Source: Scalesia atractyloides (Eukaryota > Streptophyta > Magnoliopsida > Asterales > Asteraceae). From it: a stretch of DNA of 64,000 bases. The stretch covers positions 42,251,606 to 42,315,605 of the forward strand of contig CAMTDV010000003.1 in the NCBI GenBank assembly GCA_947069175.1, given 5' to 3'. Both the position numbers and the translations under genes were made by a program. The notes beneath the pieces are model-generated. The model was not told where the DNA came from. It was given only the letters and a program-made list of their open reading frames with translations, and ran no database searches. Below, piece after piece: positions 42,641 through 52,816 of this stretch (positions within the stretch are counted from its first letter, which is position 1; each line of letters starts with the position of its first letter).

Positions 42641-43043
42641 GAACCTCTAGTATGCTTCCTTTGTAGATCACTACTGAAATCAGCCACAAAGTTAGCCAAA
42701 GCTTGAGACTTGATGGCAGTCCTTGGGTCATATTTTATATCATATGCACTAAGTTTGACTACCCATTTCGCCATTCTCCCTGACATTTCAGGTTTCCTGA
42801 GAACATTTTTTATAGGAAAATTAGTTTTCACAATAATAGTATGTGTTTCAAAATAATGCCTAAGTTTGATAGAAGCATTGATCAATGCAAGAATTAATTT
42901 CTATAAATGAGAGTACCTGACTTCAGCATCAAGAAGGCTTTTACTTACATAATAAACCGAATGTTGTTGGCCTTCATGATCCTTAACTAACACTGCATTT
43001 ACTGCTTTACCTGAAACAGCTAAGTACAAGGATAATGGCTCAC
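42631..43043 (-). pseudogene. Gypsy-2 first RNase H and connection
   Basis: The minus strand gives SLYLAVSGKAVNAVLVKDHE-like sequence at 43030-42960, YVSKSLLDAEVRY at about 42950-42900, and INASIKLRHYFETHTIIVKT with MSGRMAKWVVKLSAYDIKYD. This is the usual RT-RNase H end of gypsy pol. The frame is lost at the stop near 42890 and at the end of the open piece. Confidence 0.75.
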
Positions 43044-43287
43044 TATCCTCTAGTTTCATCAGGGTTACGCTAAGGATATAAAATCCTTGAGAGCTTTGAG
43101 TGCAGCTTCATGCTTCTTAGTCCACTCGAATTTCTTATTCTTCCTCAGGATGTCATAAAAATCCTTATCCTCTAGTTTCATCAGGGTTACGCTGAGGATA
43201 TATAATCCTTGAGAGCTTTGAGTGCAGCTTCATGCTTCTTAGTCCACTCGAATTTCTTATTCTTCCTCAGGATGTCATAAAAATCCT
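43044..43287 (-). repeat. 122-bp tandem duplication inside Gypsy-2 pol
   Basis: The block 43044-43165 is repeated head to tail at 43166-43287 with a few single-base differences. It duplicates the RT codons for KDFYDILRKNKKFEWTKKHE and neighbours. As 122 is not a multiple of three, it also breaks the frame. Confidence 0.9.
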
Positions 43288-44015
43288 TGTACTTCTCTAA
43301 GGAATTTGAAATGAATATATTTAGGGTCGCGATCCTTCCTGTCAATCTTTGAACATCCTTAGCATTGGCAGGGGTTTTTATATTCACAATCGCCTTAGTC
43401 TGCTCAGGGCTTGCTTCAATCCCTCTCTTTGTCACCGTGTAGCCTAAGAACTTTCCAGCTTTGACTCCAAAATGGCATTTGGAAGGGTTCAGCTTCATGT
43501 TGTACTAGACAAGGATATTGAATGCTACTTCAGGATCTTTAAGATGATCCTCAGCTTTCTTGGACTTGACCACCATGTCGTCTATATAAACTTCCATAGT
43601 GTCTTCTACCTACTCTTGAACATCATGTTGACCAATCTTTGGTAGGTGGCACATGCATTTCTTAGTCTAAAAGACATTGCAATATAACAGTATATGTCAG
43701 TAGGAGTCATGAATGTTGTATCCTCTTGGTCAGATGGTTCCATCTGAATTTGTTGGAATCCAGATGAACATACATAAAGGTTAGTAACTCATGTCCTCTT
43801 GTTGCATCCACCATAGAGTCAATGTGTGGTACTGGGGAAGGATCCTTGGGACATGCCTTATTTAGGTCTATAAAGTTGACACATACCCTCCATTTTTCGT
43901 TTTTCTTTTGACAACCACCACATTGGCCAACCATCTTGGATCCTATGAGGATTTTGATTTCAGGATCCTGAGGGTCCAGTATTACATCATTGATGTCATA
44001 CTCTGCTGCCTCCAT
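43187..44015 (-). pseudogene. Gypsy-2 reverse transcriptase
   Basis: This is a Ty3/gypsy reverse transcriptase in pieces. The N-terminal part has KWRVCVNFIDLNKACPKDPS and PHIDSMVDATRGHELLTFM. The catalytic YIDD is at 43577-43588 (EVYIDDMVVKS). Then come MKLNPSKCHFGVKAGKFLGY and RGIEASPEQTKAI with LTGRIATLNIFISNS. A TAG stop falls at about 43507 (NILV stop YNMKLN), and frame changes occur near 43710-43780. The YIDD catalytic pair is kept. The 122-bp duplication follows on its C-terminal side. Confidence 0.88.
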
Positions 44016-44616
44016 GACACTCCTCGGAGGTTGCTGTGATTGCTATGCCGCCCTTAGTTTTGATGTCGGTTTCATTGAAGAGGTAACAATTCTTGGCCTC
44101 TTGTTGATCACTCTCTATCTTCACTACCCCCCCCCCCCAAGGTGTTGGTAGTTTTACACATTGGTGGTAGATTGATGGGACAGCTTTCATTTCGTGAATC
44201 CACGGTCTACCAAGGATAACATTGCAACAAGATAAGTAGTCAATAACACAACATTTTTGTACAGAGTTTACCCCCTTAATATAGATTGGGAGTTTGATGT
44301 CCCCCAGCGTGTTTTTCGTCTCGCCATTGAATACAACAAGGACAGCTGATCTACGAATTATTTCTAATTCTGGGATGTTCGTCTTCTTCAGGACATCAAG
44401 CTGTATGATGTTCACAGAGCTTCCACCATCTATTTGGATCTGGCGAACAAAGTGATTAGCTATAAACAAAGTAATAACTAGGCCATCATGATGAGGATGA
44501 ATATCAACACGATCATATTCATCAAAGGATATAACTTTCTTCTGAGTTAGAGTGGAGTACCTAATAGGCATGTCGCCACTCTCCAATTTGGTTTCTTTGG
44601 CATGCCTCTTTGCCAC
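43996..44616 (-). CDS. Gypsy-2 aspartic protease region
   Basis: This is a 206-residue open frame. FIANHFVRQIQIDGGSSVNI is the Tat-type protease active site, in which DGGS stands for the more common DSGA; the aspartate is present. NVILGRPWIHEMKAVPSIYH is the second conserved block. The frame reads without a break through a run of 12 cytosines on the plus strand (44127-44138), giving WGGGVV. It ends at RV, after which RT starts in another frame. As part of the polyprotein it would cleave Gag-Pol. Confidence 0.8.
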   Translation of the reverse strand: MAKRHAKETKLESGDMPIRYSTLTQKKVISFDEYDRVDIHPHHDGLVITLFIANHFVRQIQIDGGSSVNIIQLDVLKKTNIPELEIIRRSAVLVVFNGETKNTLGDIKLPIYIKGVNSVQKCCVIDYLSCCNVILGRPWIHEMKAVPSIYHQCVKLPTPWGGGVVKIESDQQEAKNCYLFNETDIKTKGGIAITATSEECHGGSRV

Positions 44617-46387
44617 CGAGAACGAAGTTCCACAGATATCTGACCCTCAGGAGATAAAGTTTATGATCTTTGCATCGGCCGGAGGTGGAGCAGCTTTTTC
44701 TGGAACATTTTCAGGATCTTGGATCCTTGACTTTTTCCTGCCCAGCAGCTCTTTTAAGTCCCTTACTGAGGAGATATACAATTTCTCTCCTTAGAGCTAT
44801 GCACTCATCTGTCAAATGCCCAAAGCTTCATGGTATGCACACCACTTGGACTTATCCTTGAAGGAGTTTGTTCTTTTTCGGCCACCTAGCTTTTTCACCT
44901 AAGTTTTGTAAGGAAAGAATCAATTTATTGTTATTAACAAAAAAGCAATGTTCAGATATTCGAGGATATTCCTCATCATCATCATCATCATCTTGTTCAA
45001 CTGCATGAACATTTTAGTTATCAGGCTTGGAGTATGGCTTGGATCTATTATTCTTGTAGAAGGATCCTTACTTCTTGTCGTTGTACTCCTGTTTGTTAGA
45101 ACCAGTAAGCCTATCTTGTATTCTTTGTCATCCTCTAATCGAATTAATCTTAGAGCCATGTTTCTTACTTCGTCCAAGTTCTTGCAAGGGTCATGACAAG
45201 GTCATCGTAAAATAGAGAATCCTTTTGCAGTGCCATTTTAAATTCCTCAACCACAGTTGCAACATCTAGATTCAGGATTTCTAAGAATTCTCTACGAAAC
45301 TTGGTGACATAATCCCTTAAGGATTCATCACGAGCCTGGGTTATCCTCTACGAAACTTGGTGACAGAATCTCTGCCTGGCATATGGGTGGTGAAAAGCCA
45401 GACACCTTGTGACTTCCATTTGGGATTTCAGGAATAGGCTTAACTATTCCTGGAACACTGGATATCATAGCCTTGATCTTCTGTAGCTCCCAGGCCATGG
45501 CCTGACTGGTCCCTGCATCCTGCATAAAACCATAGTTAGTATCCATAAAGGTGTTATTAAAATTGTTACCTCTCGTTTGACTTAAAGGTGGTATTGTAGA
45601 AGTGTATTAGGGATAAGAGATGTCTACTGTCACAGTAGAGCTTGAGGAAGCGATAGTTTGAATTGGGATAAAATCCCCATCATGCACTTCAGAACTTCTA
45701 AGTGGTTGACTCCTTGAGGATCCTTGATCCTAAAAGATGTTGGATCCAGGATACATTGGCGCTGAAGGCCTTGATGGATAATCCATGGATCCTTGAATCC
45801 GAGCTGAGGATCCTTGATGCTGAAAGTAGGATCCCTAGGACTGGTACATTCCCTGTGATCCTCCTGGTTGGTAGAAGGATCCTTGAGGCTGAGTTGTCTC
45901 CAGTGATCCTTGCCGAAGGATAGAGGATCCTTGAGGTTGGTAGTAGTATCTGATGTTGCGTCATTGCTAGTGATCCTTGCTGAAGGTTGGAGGATCCTTG
46001 AATCTTGACATCGGATCCCCTAGAATGTTGGATTGTTGATGATGGAGTAGCAAAATCCAATGACCTAGGCATCAGTGGAGACTGGTCTTCTGCCGGTCTC
46101 TTCTGCTTCTTGATTTCATCGAATTCGTGAAGGATCCTCTGGTTGGTTTTGTCATGATGCTCCATGTAACCTTTATCTACAACATCAAAATAGAAATATC
46201 ATTGTTAGTAGTTGTTGAGGAAGAAACAACAGTGGTTTTTGATCTTGTGAAGACGGATGATGTCTTCTTCTGAGGATTCTATGCATTCTTCTGGAATGAT
46301 GGGGGGAATGGGAGGCAAAGGCATAGTGGTTTAAGATGAGGTAACCGCTGGCATGGCACTTGAAGTAACTTTCCCCTGAGAGGTCAT
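44617..46387 (-). pseudogene. gag: Gypsy-2 Gag
   Basis: The probable start is MTSQGKVTSSAMPAVTSS at 46387, near the primer site. Then come MEHHDKTNQRILHEFDEIKK and a repetitive glutamine/glycine/serine segment (45720-46030) in which the DNA word GGATCCTTG encodes repeated QGS. Weak capsid-core traces follow (45180-45400). DKSKWCAYHEALG with TDECIALRREI, the zinc-binding segment of Tat Gags, is at about 44790-44865. ELLGRKKSRIQDPENVPEKA leads to the protease. Many stops and shifts are present, and a partial 20-bp repeat (CTCTACGAAACTTGGTGACA) occurs at about 45291 and 45347. Confidence 0.7.
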
Positions 46388-46444
46388 GAAGTTGATGGAA
46401 AATAATGGAAATGAACAAAAATCTTAGAATTGAAGCACCACTTG

Positions 46445-46461
46445 CCCCACGGTGGGCGCCA
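46445..46461 (-). other. Gypsy-2 primer binding site
   Basis: Minus-strand TGGCGCCCACCGTGGGG lies three bases after the 5' LTR. TGGCGCC is a frequent start of plant gypsy primer sites. I did not establish which tRNA it matches. Confidence 0.75.
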
Positions 46462-46705
46462 AATTGTTTTGGTCAAAAATCAATCTAAGGATAATGTAAC
46501 CAAATCTGACTTGTGAGGTAGTGTGCCTGAATATCAAATGATTGATTAATCAATGAATGAAATGTAAATGACAACAAACACAAGGATTTGTACAAGGAAA
46601 AAGCCCTTGATCTCTTGTAACACCTCGTAAAATCGTGTCCAATTATATAGTGACACGTGTTATATATTTTTTATACAAGTCTATTAAGGACTAATAAGGA
46701 CTAAA

Positions 46706-46890
46706 GGTGTCAACATGCTCAAACTATGCCTCTGAGTGACCCTCTGGTATCAACATGATAAACTAAGCCTCTGAGTGACCATTAGTGTCAACATGCTTAA
46801 ACTTAGCCTCTGAGTGACCATTAGTGTCAACATGCTTAGCCTCTGAGTGACCATCAGAGTCAATATGCTTATACTAAGCCTCTGAGATCC
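46706..46890 (+). repeat. About 40-bp tandem repeats in the solo LTR U3
   Basis: There are five imperfect units carrying GTGTCAACATGCTTAAACTA followed by GCCTCTGAGTGACCATTA, with a sixth degraded unit at 46986-47025. They lie about 500 bases upstream of the TATA box, in U3, where repeated enhancer-like units are often found. Confidence 0.8.
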
Positions 46891-47379
46891 TTTATGAAGT
46901 CCTAACTCTCATATGAGCCACTGATTGGACGAGAGGGACTAATTCTATAAATATGTAAAAGTTCGACAATGGAGGGGTTAAAAGTGTCAACATGTTAATT
47001 TATACCTCTGAGTGACCAATTAACGAACCGAGAGCTTGACAATGTCTGGGCATACTCCTGGGTACACAAAATGTTGGCTACGGAGGGATAATTATGCTAT
47101 TAAAGGTGTTTTAGAGGTTTTATAAGTTGAGAGTCTAAATGTGACAAAGTTTGAAAGTTCCCATGAGGCGCTCACGGGGCGCGAGAGACTTTGGCCTAGT
47201 CTCACGGGCCGCTAGAGGCCTGTGTCTGCAGAAAATTTGCCTGGCCTCCACACATGTTGCCAAAAACTATTTGATTCGAAATCATGGACTTCCAAACTGC
47301 TATGCCACGTTTTAGGACACTTGTAAGCTCCCTCTAACACTCCCTAACACCTGGCGTCACCTCCTTCAAGCTCCCCAAC

Positions 47380-47388
47380 TATAAATAG
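47380..47388 (+). promoter_or_regulatory. TATA box of the solo LTR
   Basis: TATAAATAG within a GC-richer context is followed by a CT-rich stretch and ATCTCCCTCCTC (47440-47460), as in retrotransposon transcription starts. Confidence 0.65.
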
Positions 47389-50300
47389 GTGCATTAGTTC
47401 ACCACTTGAAGTTGCACCATTCTCATTTATCACTATATCTCCCTCCTCTGGAAGTTCCTAACTGAAGAGCATCCAACTTAGTTCAATTTCATCCTAGGAA
47501 TCACTTGTAAGTGTTCCTTTCTCTTGCATATTCGTTTATAGGCTTTTGTAGCCAAAAGTCAAACGTTTTATAGAAAACGCCTTGACTTTAGGTTAAGACC
47601 ATTATAATCCAACCATTGTTCGTAACGAATATGGCTAAGTGATTATAATAAGGTAGGTGTTAATCTCTATAAAGGGCACCTCCTAAAAATCACGTTTGCT
47701 AGACCAATTGACGGGTCAAAGTTTTATTAATAAAAAGTCAAACAGGCCATTTCAAAAATATTATAATATGTGCTTATATATGTTATGAAACATGTTTTAG
47801 GACTTAAACAAGTTGGTAATAATTATTAGAACATGTGAGAACATGTTCGGCTCGTCAATTTCAGTTCTAGGGTCGGTTCGCAACTGAAAGTCGCAAAGTT
47901 GACTTCTGCTTTGACTTTCAATTTTGACCCGATTTAGATTAGTTAGCTAATAATCTAAGGTTGCATTTTGATCGTAATATAATGTAGCATAACCCCTTAA
48001 GGTTATATTACATGATCATAATCAGAATCCGAGTTTATACACAAGTTTCGTTATCATTTTGACTAAAAATACCCTTTTTACATAAAATAAGGTTTAATCG
48101 ATAACGGACTTGAAAATGAATATCCTACTGATGTAATATCATAAGTAAGATCATTTGAGATATCAAGTGAGATTGTATACTAAGTTTACATACAAATTCT
48201 TATGTTATGTCGATAAATGACGATAAAGCCCTTGTGGCTCATAAAATGGTTTTAATCATATCTTTTCATATCTAATCTTTTACCTACTGATATGTTATAT
48301 TAAATAACATATCTAAAACAATTAAACCTGATCTTAACATCAGTTTTTACTAAACATCGCACAAATCATTATTTTACGACATAAACGTCGTTTCGGCGCA
48401 TAGTATGGTTTTAAACCATATTAATCGACCAAGACTTGTTACCTATTGATTTTAAAACTTTTTTTAAATATTTTTACAGTAGGTACATGATGTAAACTCA
48501 TAATCCCAAATAAATTATAAAACTATGTGTAAAATGACCAAAATGCCCCTACGGTGCACAGTTTGGTCATAAAAGATAAATTACACACATAATCAATCTT
48601 TTACTAATATTATATCATAAATTAAATATTTTTCCAGAATACTTATGATTATAACATTAAATATATTCAAGTTCCTTTTATATACCAAAACGCCATTATG
48701 AGGCATAATTTCATTTTAAAAACTTAAGGGGCATGTAAGTTGAAATCCTACTGATATTTCAACTTATTTAAAGTATAATGGCATATAGACCTTGTCCACG
48801 ACTTATCCGGTTACCCAATATCGGTCATATGCGCACGGTTAAGTATATGTAACTAGTTTACGGAAATTAACCGAAACGGGTTTAACCTTATCATTTTAGT
48901 CTCAAAATCCACAATGCTTATGGTTTACCCATATTATACAAGTCATAGTACTTTTTGTGTTTAAACTACATTCTATCCAATCATTGCTTAATCTAGCGTA
49001 TTATGCGTATCATGTACGCTAGTCGGTCTAAGTCTATGACTTAATTAAGACCATTAGCATTTTAATTGGTTAGCTTATGCCATAATCCAGACTAGAGCCT
49101 TCCGGTAAATGTTATCTACTCTTATTTCATTTTGGATACGGCTGAGATATTAAGTCTTGCATTATAAAAATCAAGACTAGCTCAGGTAAATACTCTCGAC
49201 TTATTTTCCCTGTACGGGCTTGGGTTACGGTAAATTATTACCGCTTGGTCGGAAATGGGATCAATCGAATGTCGGATTGTGGCTAGTAAATCCGCATATT
49301 CAATTTTAATCAGTTTTATTTGATAACTTAAACATTGGGGGTTAACGACTGTGTCCTGGATATCCTCGGCTCATTACATTATATAATAGCCACGACCACA
49401 TGGGGTGTAGGCATACACCTGACAGATGCTCATGCTAAATTATTTTTACCCACTAGTTGGGGATTCGTGGGTTCTTAAGTGGTGTGTACGTTAGTCATGT
49501 CTCGGTCTATGTACTAGGCCCCATATGTATGGACAAACATGTGAATCTGTTAACAAGGTTACAAGGCTGACTTTCCCAAGTTATAAAAGATTTTTCGTGC
49601 CCTGTGCACTTAAATCCATTTTCAGAATGTTTTTAAAATGAGTCAGTTGGGTGTATTTACCAGCGAAAGCTGATGTATTTTGAAAAGACTAAGATGCAGG
49701 TACAATACGAAATAGACTGGAAGCTGTTCGGGTAGTGATATAAGAGGATCTTGCAAATCCTTAGATCTGCCCAAAGTTTGTTACACATTTTTGTACATTT
49801 TACGATCCGCCTGTGGTTCTTCCATTACAAGCCGTCTGTATATTATTTTTTGTACTTGAACATTTGGTTTGTATTAGTAATTTAAACTCTAAGACTTTCG
49901 TTGTGATGTATTTAATTGACTATGATGATATCAACTTATGTCACGATATTCCCCACCCGGGCCCACCAGTGTTTGGTTATAAATACGGGGTGTGACATCT
50001 CTAGAGGATCTCCGGCATAAAAAACCTCAGGTGATGGAAACTACCGATCACCAACTATATTCAACAAGTAATTCACAAATAAGTACAACTTCGGATGATA
50101 TTGATCTTGTTACAAATGAATTCTAGTGTGTGTTTGAAAGAAGTTTCGAGAGAGTAGTGAGTGTACGAATTGTGTGTTCTAATCAAGCTCAAAATCCCCT
50201 AAGAAATTAGAAAATATCTAACTAACTAACTATTCGAAAAAAGTGCTAGTCTCCCATGTTCGTGCATAACGGATATTCTTCATTAAGCGCGTGCTCTATA

Positions 50301-50520
50301 TGAAGCATATTCAGCGAGATTCCAGCAAAGACTAAGTCCACGTCTTCCATAACCTGCATACAAGCATTAGATATATAGAGAACAATTGTTGGATAACATA
50401 AGATAAATTAAGGATCCTTGATCCTCAGACTTCCTGCACCATCCATTAAGGATAAGTGATCCAGGACTGTTCTCAGGATACATGATCCAGACTTTATAAA
50501 ACTTAGCCCCTAAATATTAT

Positions 50521-51778
50521 CATTCTTCGAATATAGTTTGGATATATAGGATTTCTATGGAGACTCCTACTTCTTGTTTAGGTGGTCATAACTAGAAGGA
50601 GCATTGATCCTCTCTTGAATGTTTCTATCGTCTTCGAGCCTTATAAACTATAAGGTCCGCCGACTTTGTCCAGGTTCCTGCATGGATTTGTCACTAAATC
50701 ATGATAGAAAGGAGAATCCTTCTGGAGACCTATTTTAAAAGCTTGAACATTCGTGGCAATGTCAAGCTTGGGGATCTCCAAGGATTCTCTGCCAAAATTG
50801 CTTACAAAGTCCCTTAAAGACTCATCTACACCTTGAGTGACCCTGTAGAGATCACTAGTTAATCTCTCAAAGGTCACGCTGTATGAAAATTGGTCATTAA
50901 ATAAATTTACTAAATGAGAAAAATAGGTAATAGAATCTAGAGAGACATTGAGCAGCCATTTCAAGGCCGATCCTGTCAAGGTAGAACCAAATCCCTTGCA
51001 CAAACATGCTTCTTTAAGATCAGCGGGAATAGGATTGATTTCCATCCTCTCTCTCTCTCTCTCTGTATTGAACTACGTCCTCCTCGGGATCTGTGGTTCC
51101 ATCATAGAGCTTCATATTAGGAGTTTAGAATCTCTGCATTACAAATGGGTGAGCAAATCTCTAGATCTTGTGGCTTCCTGGGGATACTTCTAGTACAGGT
51201 TGTACCACCCCGGTACGCTAGAGATCATTTCCTTTAACTTTTTCAGCTCCCTCGCCATTTTAGGATTAGCACCTGCACCCTGCATAAAATTATTAGTATC
51301 CAAAGAACTGGTATCGAAAAAGTTACAAGTGTTAGGATCCTAGGATAAGGATCCTGGAGTGACCCCTAGATCTCTACTTGTCGTGGCCCTTACAAAAAAA
51401 AAGTTAGACCAATTGTTGCTGATCAAAGTTTCATAAGCAGGAAGTCTCCCTGATGAACTCTCAAAGATCCTAACGTACCGATGTTCAGGATCTTGGCCTA
51501 CAAAGGCGTTGTCACATCCAATGGGTTCTTAGAGTCCTTCAACTCCCTAAGCTCCCTAAACAACAACTGCTTAGTCTCCTGCTACTGCTTCATATGATCT
51601 TTCACCGTAGCAAATAGTGATAGATTCTCATTATTAGAAGCAAATACGGCGACGTAATAGATTTCCCAAATCCTGCAGCAGTGGTTTTCTTTTAATTTGT
51701 TGGAAGAGGGTTGCTGGCTCCAGAGATTGCAACAGTAACAAAGGATGTAGTTAAAGTAGATTTGGGTTGAGAAGACAT
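50521..51778 (-). pseudogene. gag: Gypsy-1 Gag, N-terminal and capsid region
   Basis: The likely start is MSSQPKSTLTTSFVTVAISG at 51778. The capsid core is open at 51045-50641: DLKEACLCKGFGSTLTGSAL, KWLLNVSLDSITYFSHLVNL, FNDQFSYSVTFERLTSDLYR and VTQGVDESLRDFVSNFGRES. This is the standard retrotransposon Gag domain. A CT microsatellite (51046-51064) disrupts the frame just upstream. The downstream part continues beyond Gypsy-2 at 14660-14478. Confidence 0.75.
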
Positions 51779-51851
51779 TATTGAAAATAACTTAGAAAGA
51801 AATTGCTTTAATAGGAATTTCAAGAGAAATTTTCTAATGAAAAGCACTAGT

Positions 51852-51865
51852 CACAGTGGGCGCCA
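51852..51865 (-). other. Gypsy-1 primer binding site
   Basis: Minus-strand TGGCGCCCACTGTG lies after the 5' LTR with the same AAT spacer as in Gypsy-2, supporting a close relation of the two elements. Confidence 0.75.
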
Positions 51866-51868
51866 AAT

Positions 51869-52309
51869 TGTTTTGGTTAAAAACGGAAAAGTTGATTTTA
51901 ATAACCAAAATGAGAAGGTGAGGTGAGGTGCTTGTGAAAATAACGAGTTTCGTAATCAAACTCCTGGGTTAATAGTCAGTATCCTTAGTATACAAAATAG
52001 TTTTTAAGGCGGATAAAGGTAAAATGTGATAATATAAAGATAAATGCAATGAACAATTAATGACACAGGCGATTTATCACAGGAAAAAAGCCCTTAACCT
52101 TCTCCATGGAGATGATCTCCGGCACAAAAAACATGGGAGCGGAAAACCATATAACTCCTCTCTATTAATAACTTAAAAAGTACAAATGTGAGCCTTTATC
52201 GATCCAAAACTAGGTGTTACAATGATGTTTGTAGTGATTTTGAATGTGTTCAGTGTGTATGTTATCCCTAAGTCGATCAAATGAGACTAATTTATAATAC
52301 AAAGTAAAA
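51869..52309 (-). repeat. Gypsy-1 5' LTR, truncated
   Basis: This begins TGTTTTGGTTAAAAAC, like the Gypsy-2 LTR (TGTTTTGGTCAAAAAT), and shares the words AAAAGCCCTT and ATGATCTCCGGCA. It is cut at about 52309 by the SIRE-D LTR. Confidence 0.65.
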
Positions 52310-52781
52310 TGTGAGTCCCAAAACTGATTCGGATCACAGTGGTTTGATTGTTAACACCTAAACAACTATAGATTAGTTGTTTGAATGTGTAAAAGTTCAG
52401 AAACCAAAAGATGAAGATGAAGATTCTTGTTTTGGATGCAATAATAAGTGTTGTATATGTAATCCTAACTGATAAACACACTTAATGCACCTGGATATTT
52501 GGATTTAGCACAAGAACAATAATCACAACACAGAAATCACCAAAACTTGTCCAAGGACCTTGGACTAGGGTTTCCATACATTAGATATATATATATATAT
52601 ATACACACAACTGACCACCAAGCGTATTTATTAAATACATTGGGTCCTTAAATACGCCGCTACTGAGAGATTCCCTGCATATACACTTTTGGACCCTAAA
52701 CTATCTAGAACATTATAAACTATTACAAAACTATCCAAAACCTGTTAAAACCAAGTACCGACTATCTCAAAAGTTCTAACA
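52310..52781 (-). repeat. SIRE-D 3' LTR
   Basis: Minus-strand start TGTTAGAACTTTTGAG is at 52781, and the end TCACA is placed at 52310 by likeness to SIRE-C ends, giving 472 bp. The tract CTAGGGGGATAT adjoins at 52782-52793. A TA run is at 52587-52605. The left boundary is inferred. Confidence 0.65.
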
Positions 52782-52816
52782 ATATCCCCCTAGATCGTTG
52801 TGTACTTGTTCATTCT

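Larger units (their letters stand above)
46616..49997 (+). mobile_element. Solo LTR of a long-LTR gypsy element (Tekay-like)
   Basis: The 3,382-bp unit starts TGTAACACCTCG and ends GGGTGTGACA, with perfect TCTCT duplications at 46611-46615 and 49998-50002. It has no internal region, so it is the product of recombination between two LTRs. TATAAATAG at 47380-47388 gives its orientation. Upstream, at 46706-46890, is an array of short repeats. No protein-coding frame is convincing. The length and terminal words suggest a chromoviral Tekay-type element. Confidence 0.85.
14666..50515 (-). mobile_element. Gypsy-2: Tat-lineage Ty3/gypsy element with antisense ORF, carrying three insertions
   Basis: This is a minus-strand element with a left 3' LTR at 14666-15330 and a right 5' LTR at 46465-50515. 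Without the Athila complex, SIRE-C and the solo LTR its length is close to 10.1 kb. Order on its own strand: LTR, primer site, Gag, protease, RT, RNase H, integrase, a 3' noncoding region with tandem repeats, an ORF on the opposite strand, and LTR. Placement in Tat rests on the Gag motif DKSKWCAYHE, the DGGS protease, the second RNase H ending NVGADALANLGSSL, and the antisense ORF. The word AAGGATCCTT is scattered through all parts. Numerous stops show it is dead. Confidence 0.85.
46465..50515 (-). repeat. Gypsy-2 5' LTR, split by a solo LTR
   Basis: The true LTR is 46465-46615 plus 50003-50515 (664 bp). AAGGATCCTT is at 50410-50419. The outer edge has AAAT instead of a CA end, which fits its age. 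Confidence 0.85.

Noticed and set aside
44127..44138. Run of 12 cytosines as a programmed frameshift site
   Set aside because: The protease frame reads straight through it. It may be a polymerase or assembly slip, but nothing supports recoding.
45698..46165. Minus-strand ORF with SRIL/RIT repeats as an own protein
   Set aside because: Only its first third is in the Gag frame. The repetitive part is a shifted reading of the QGS-coding GGATCCTTG words.
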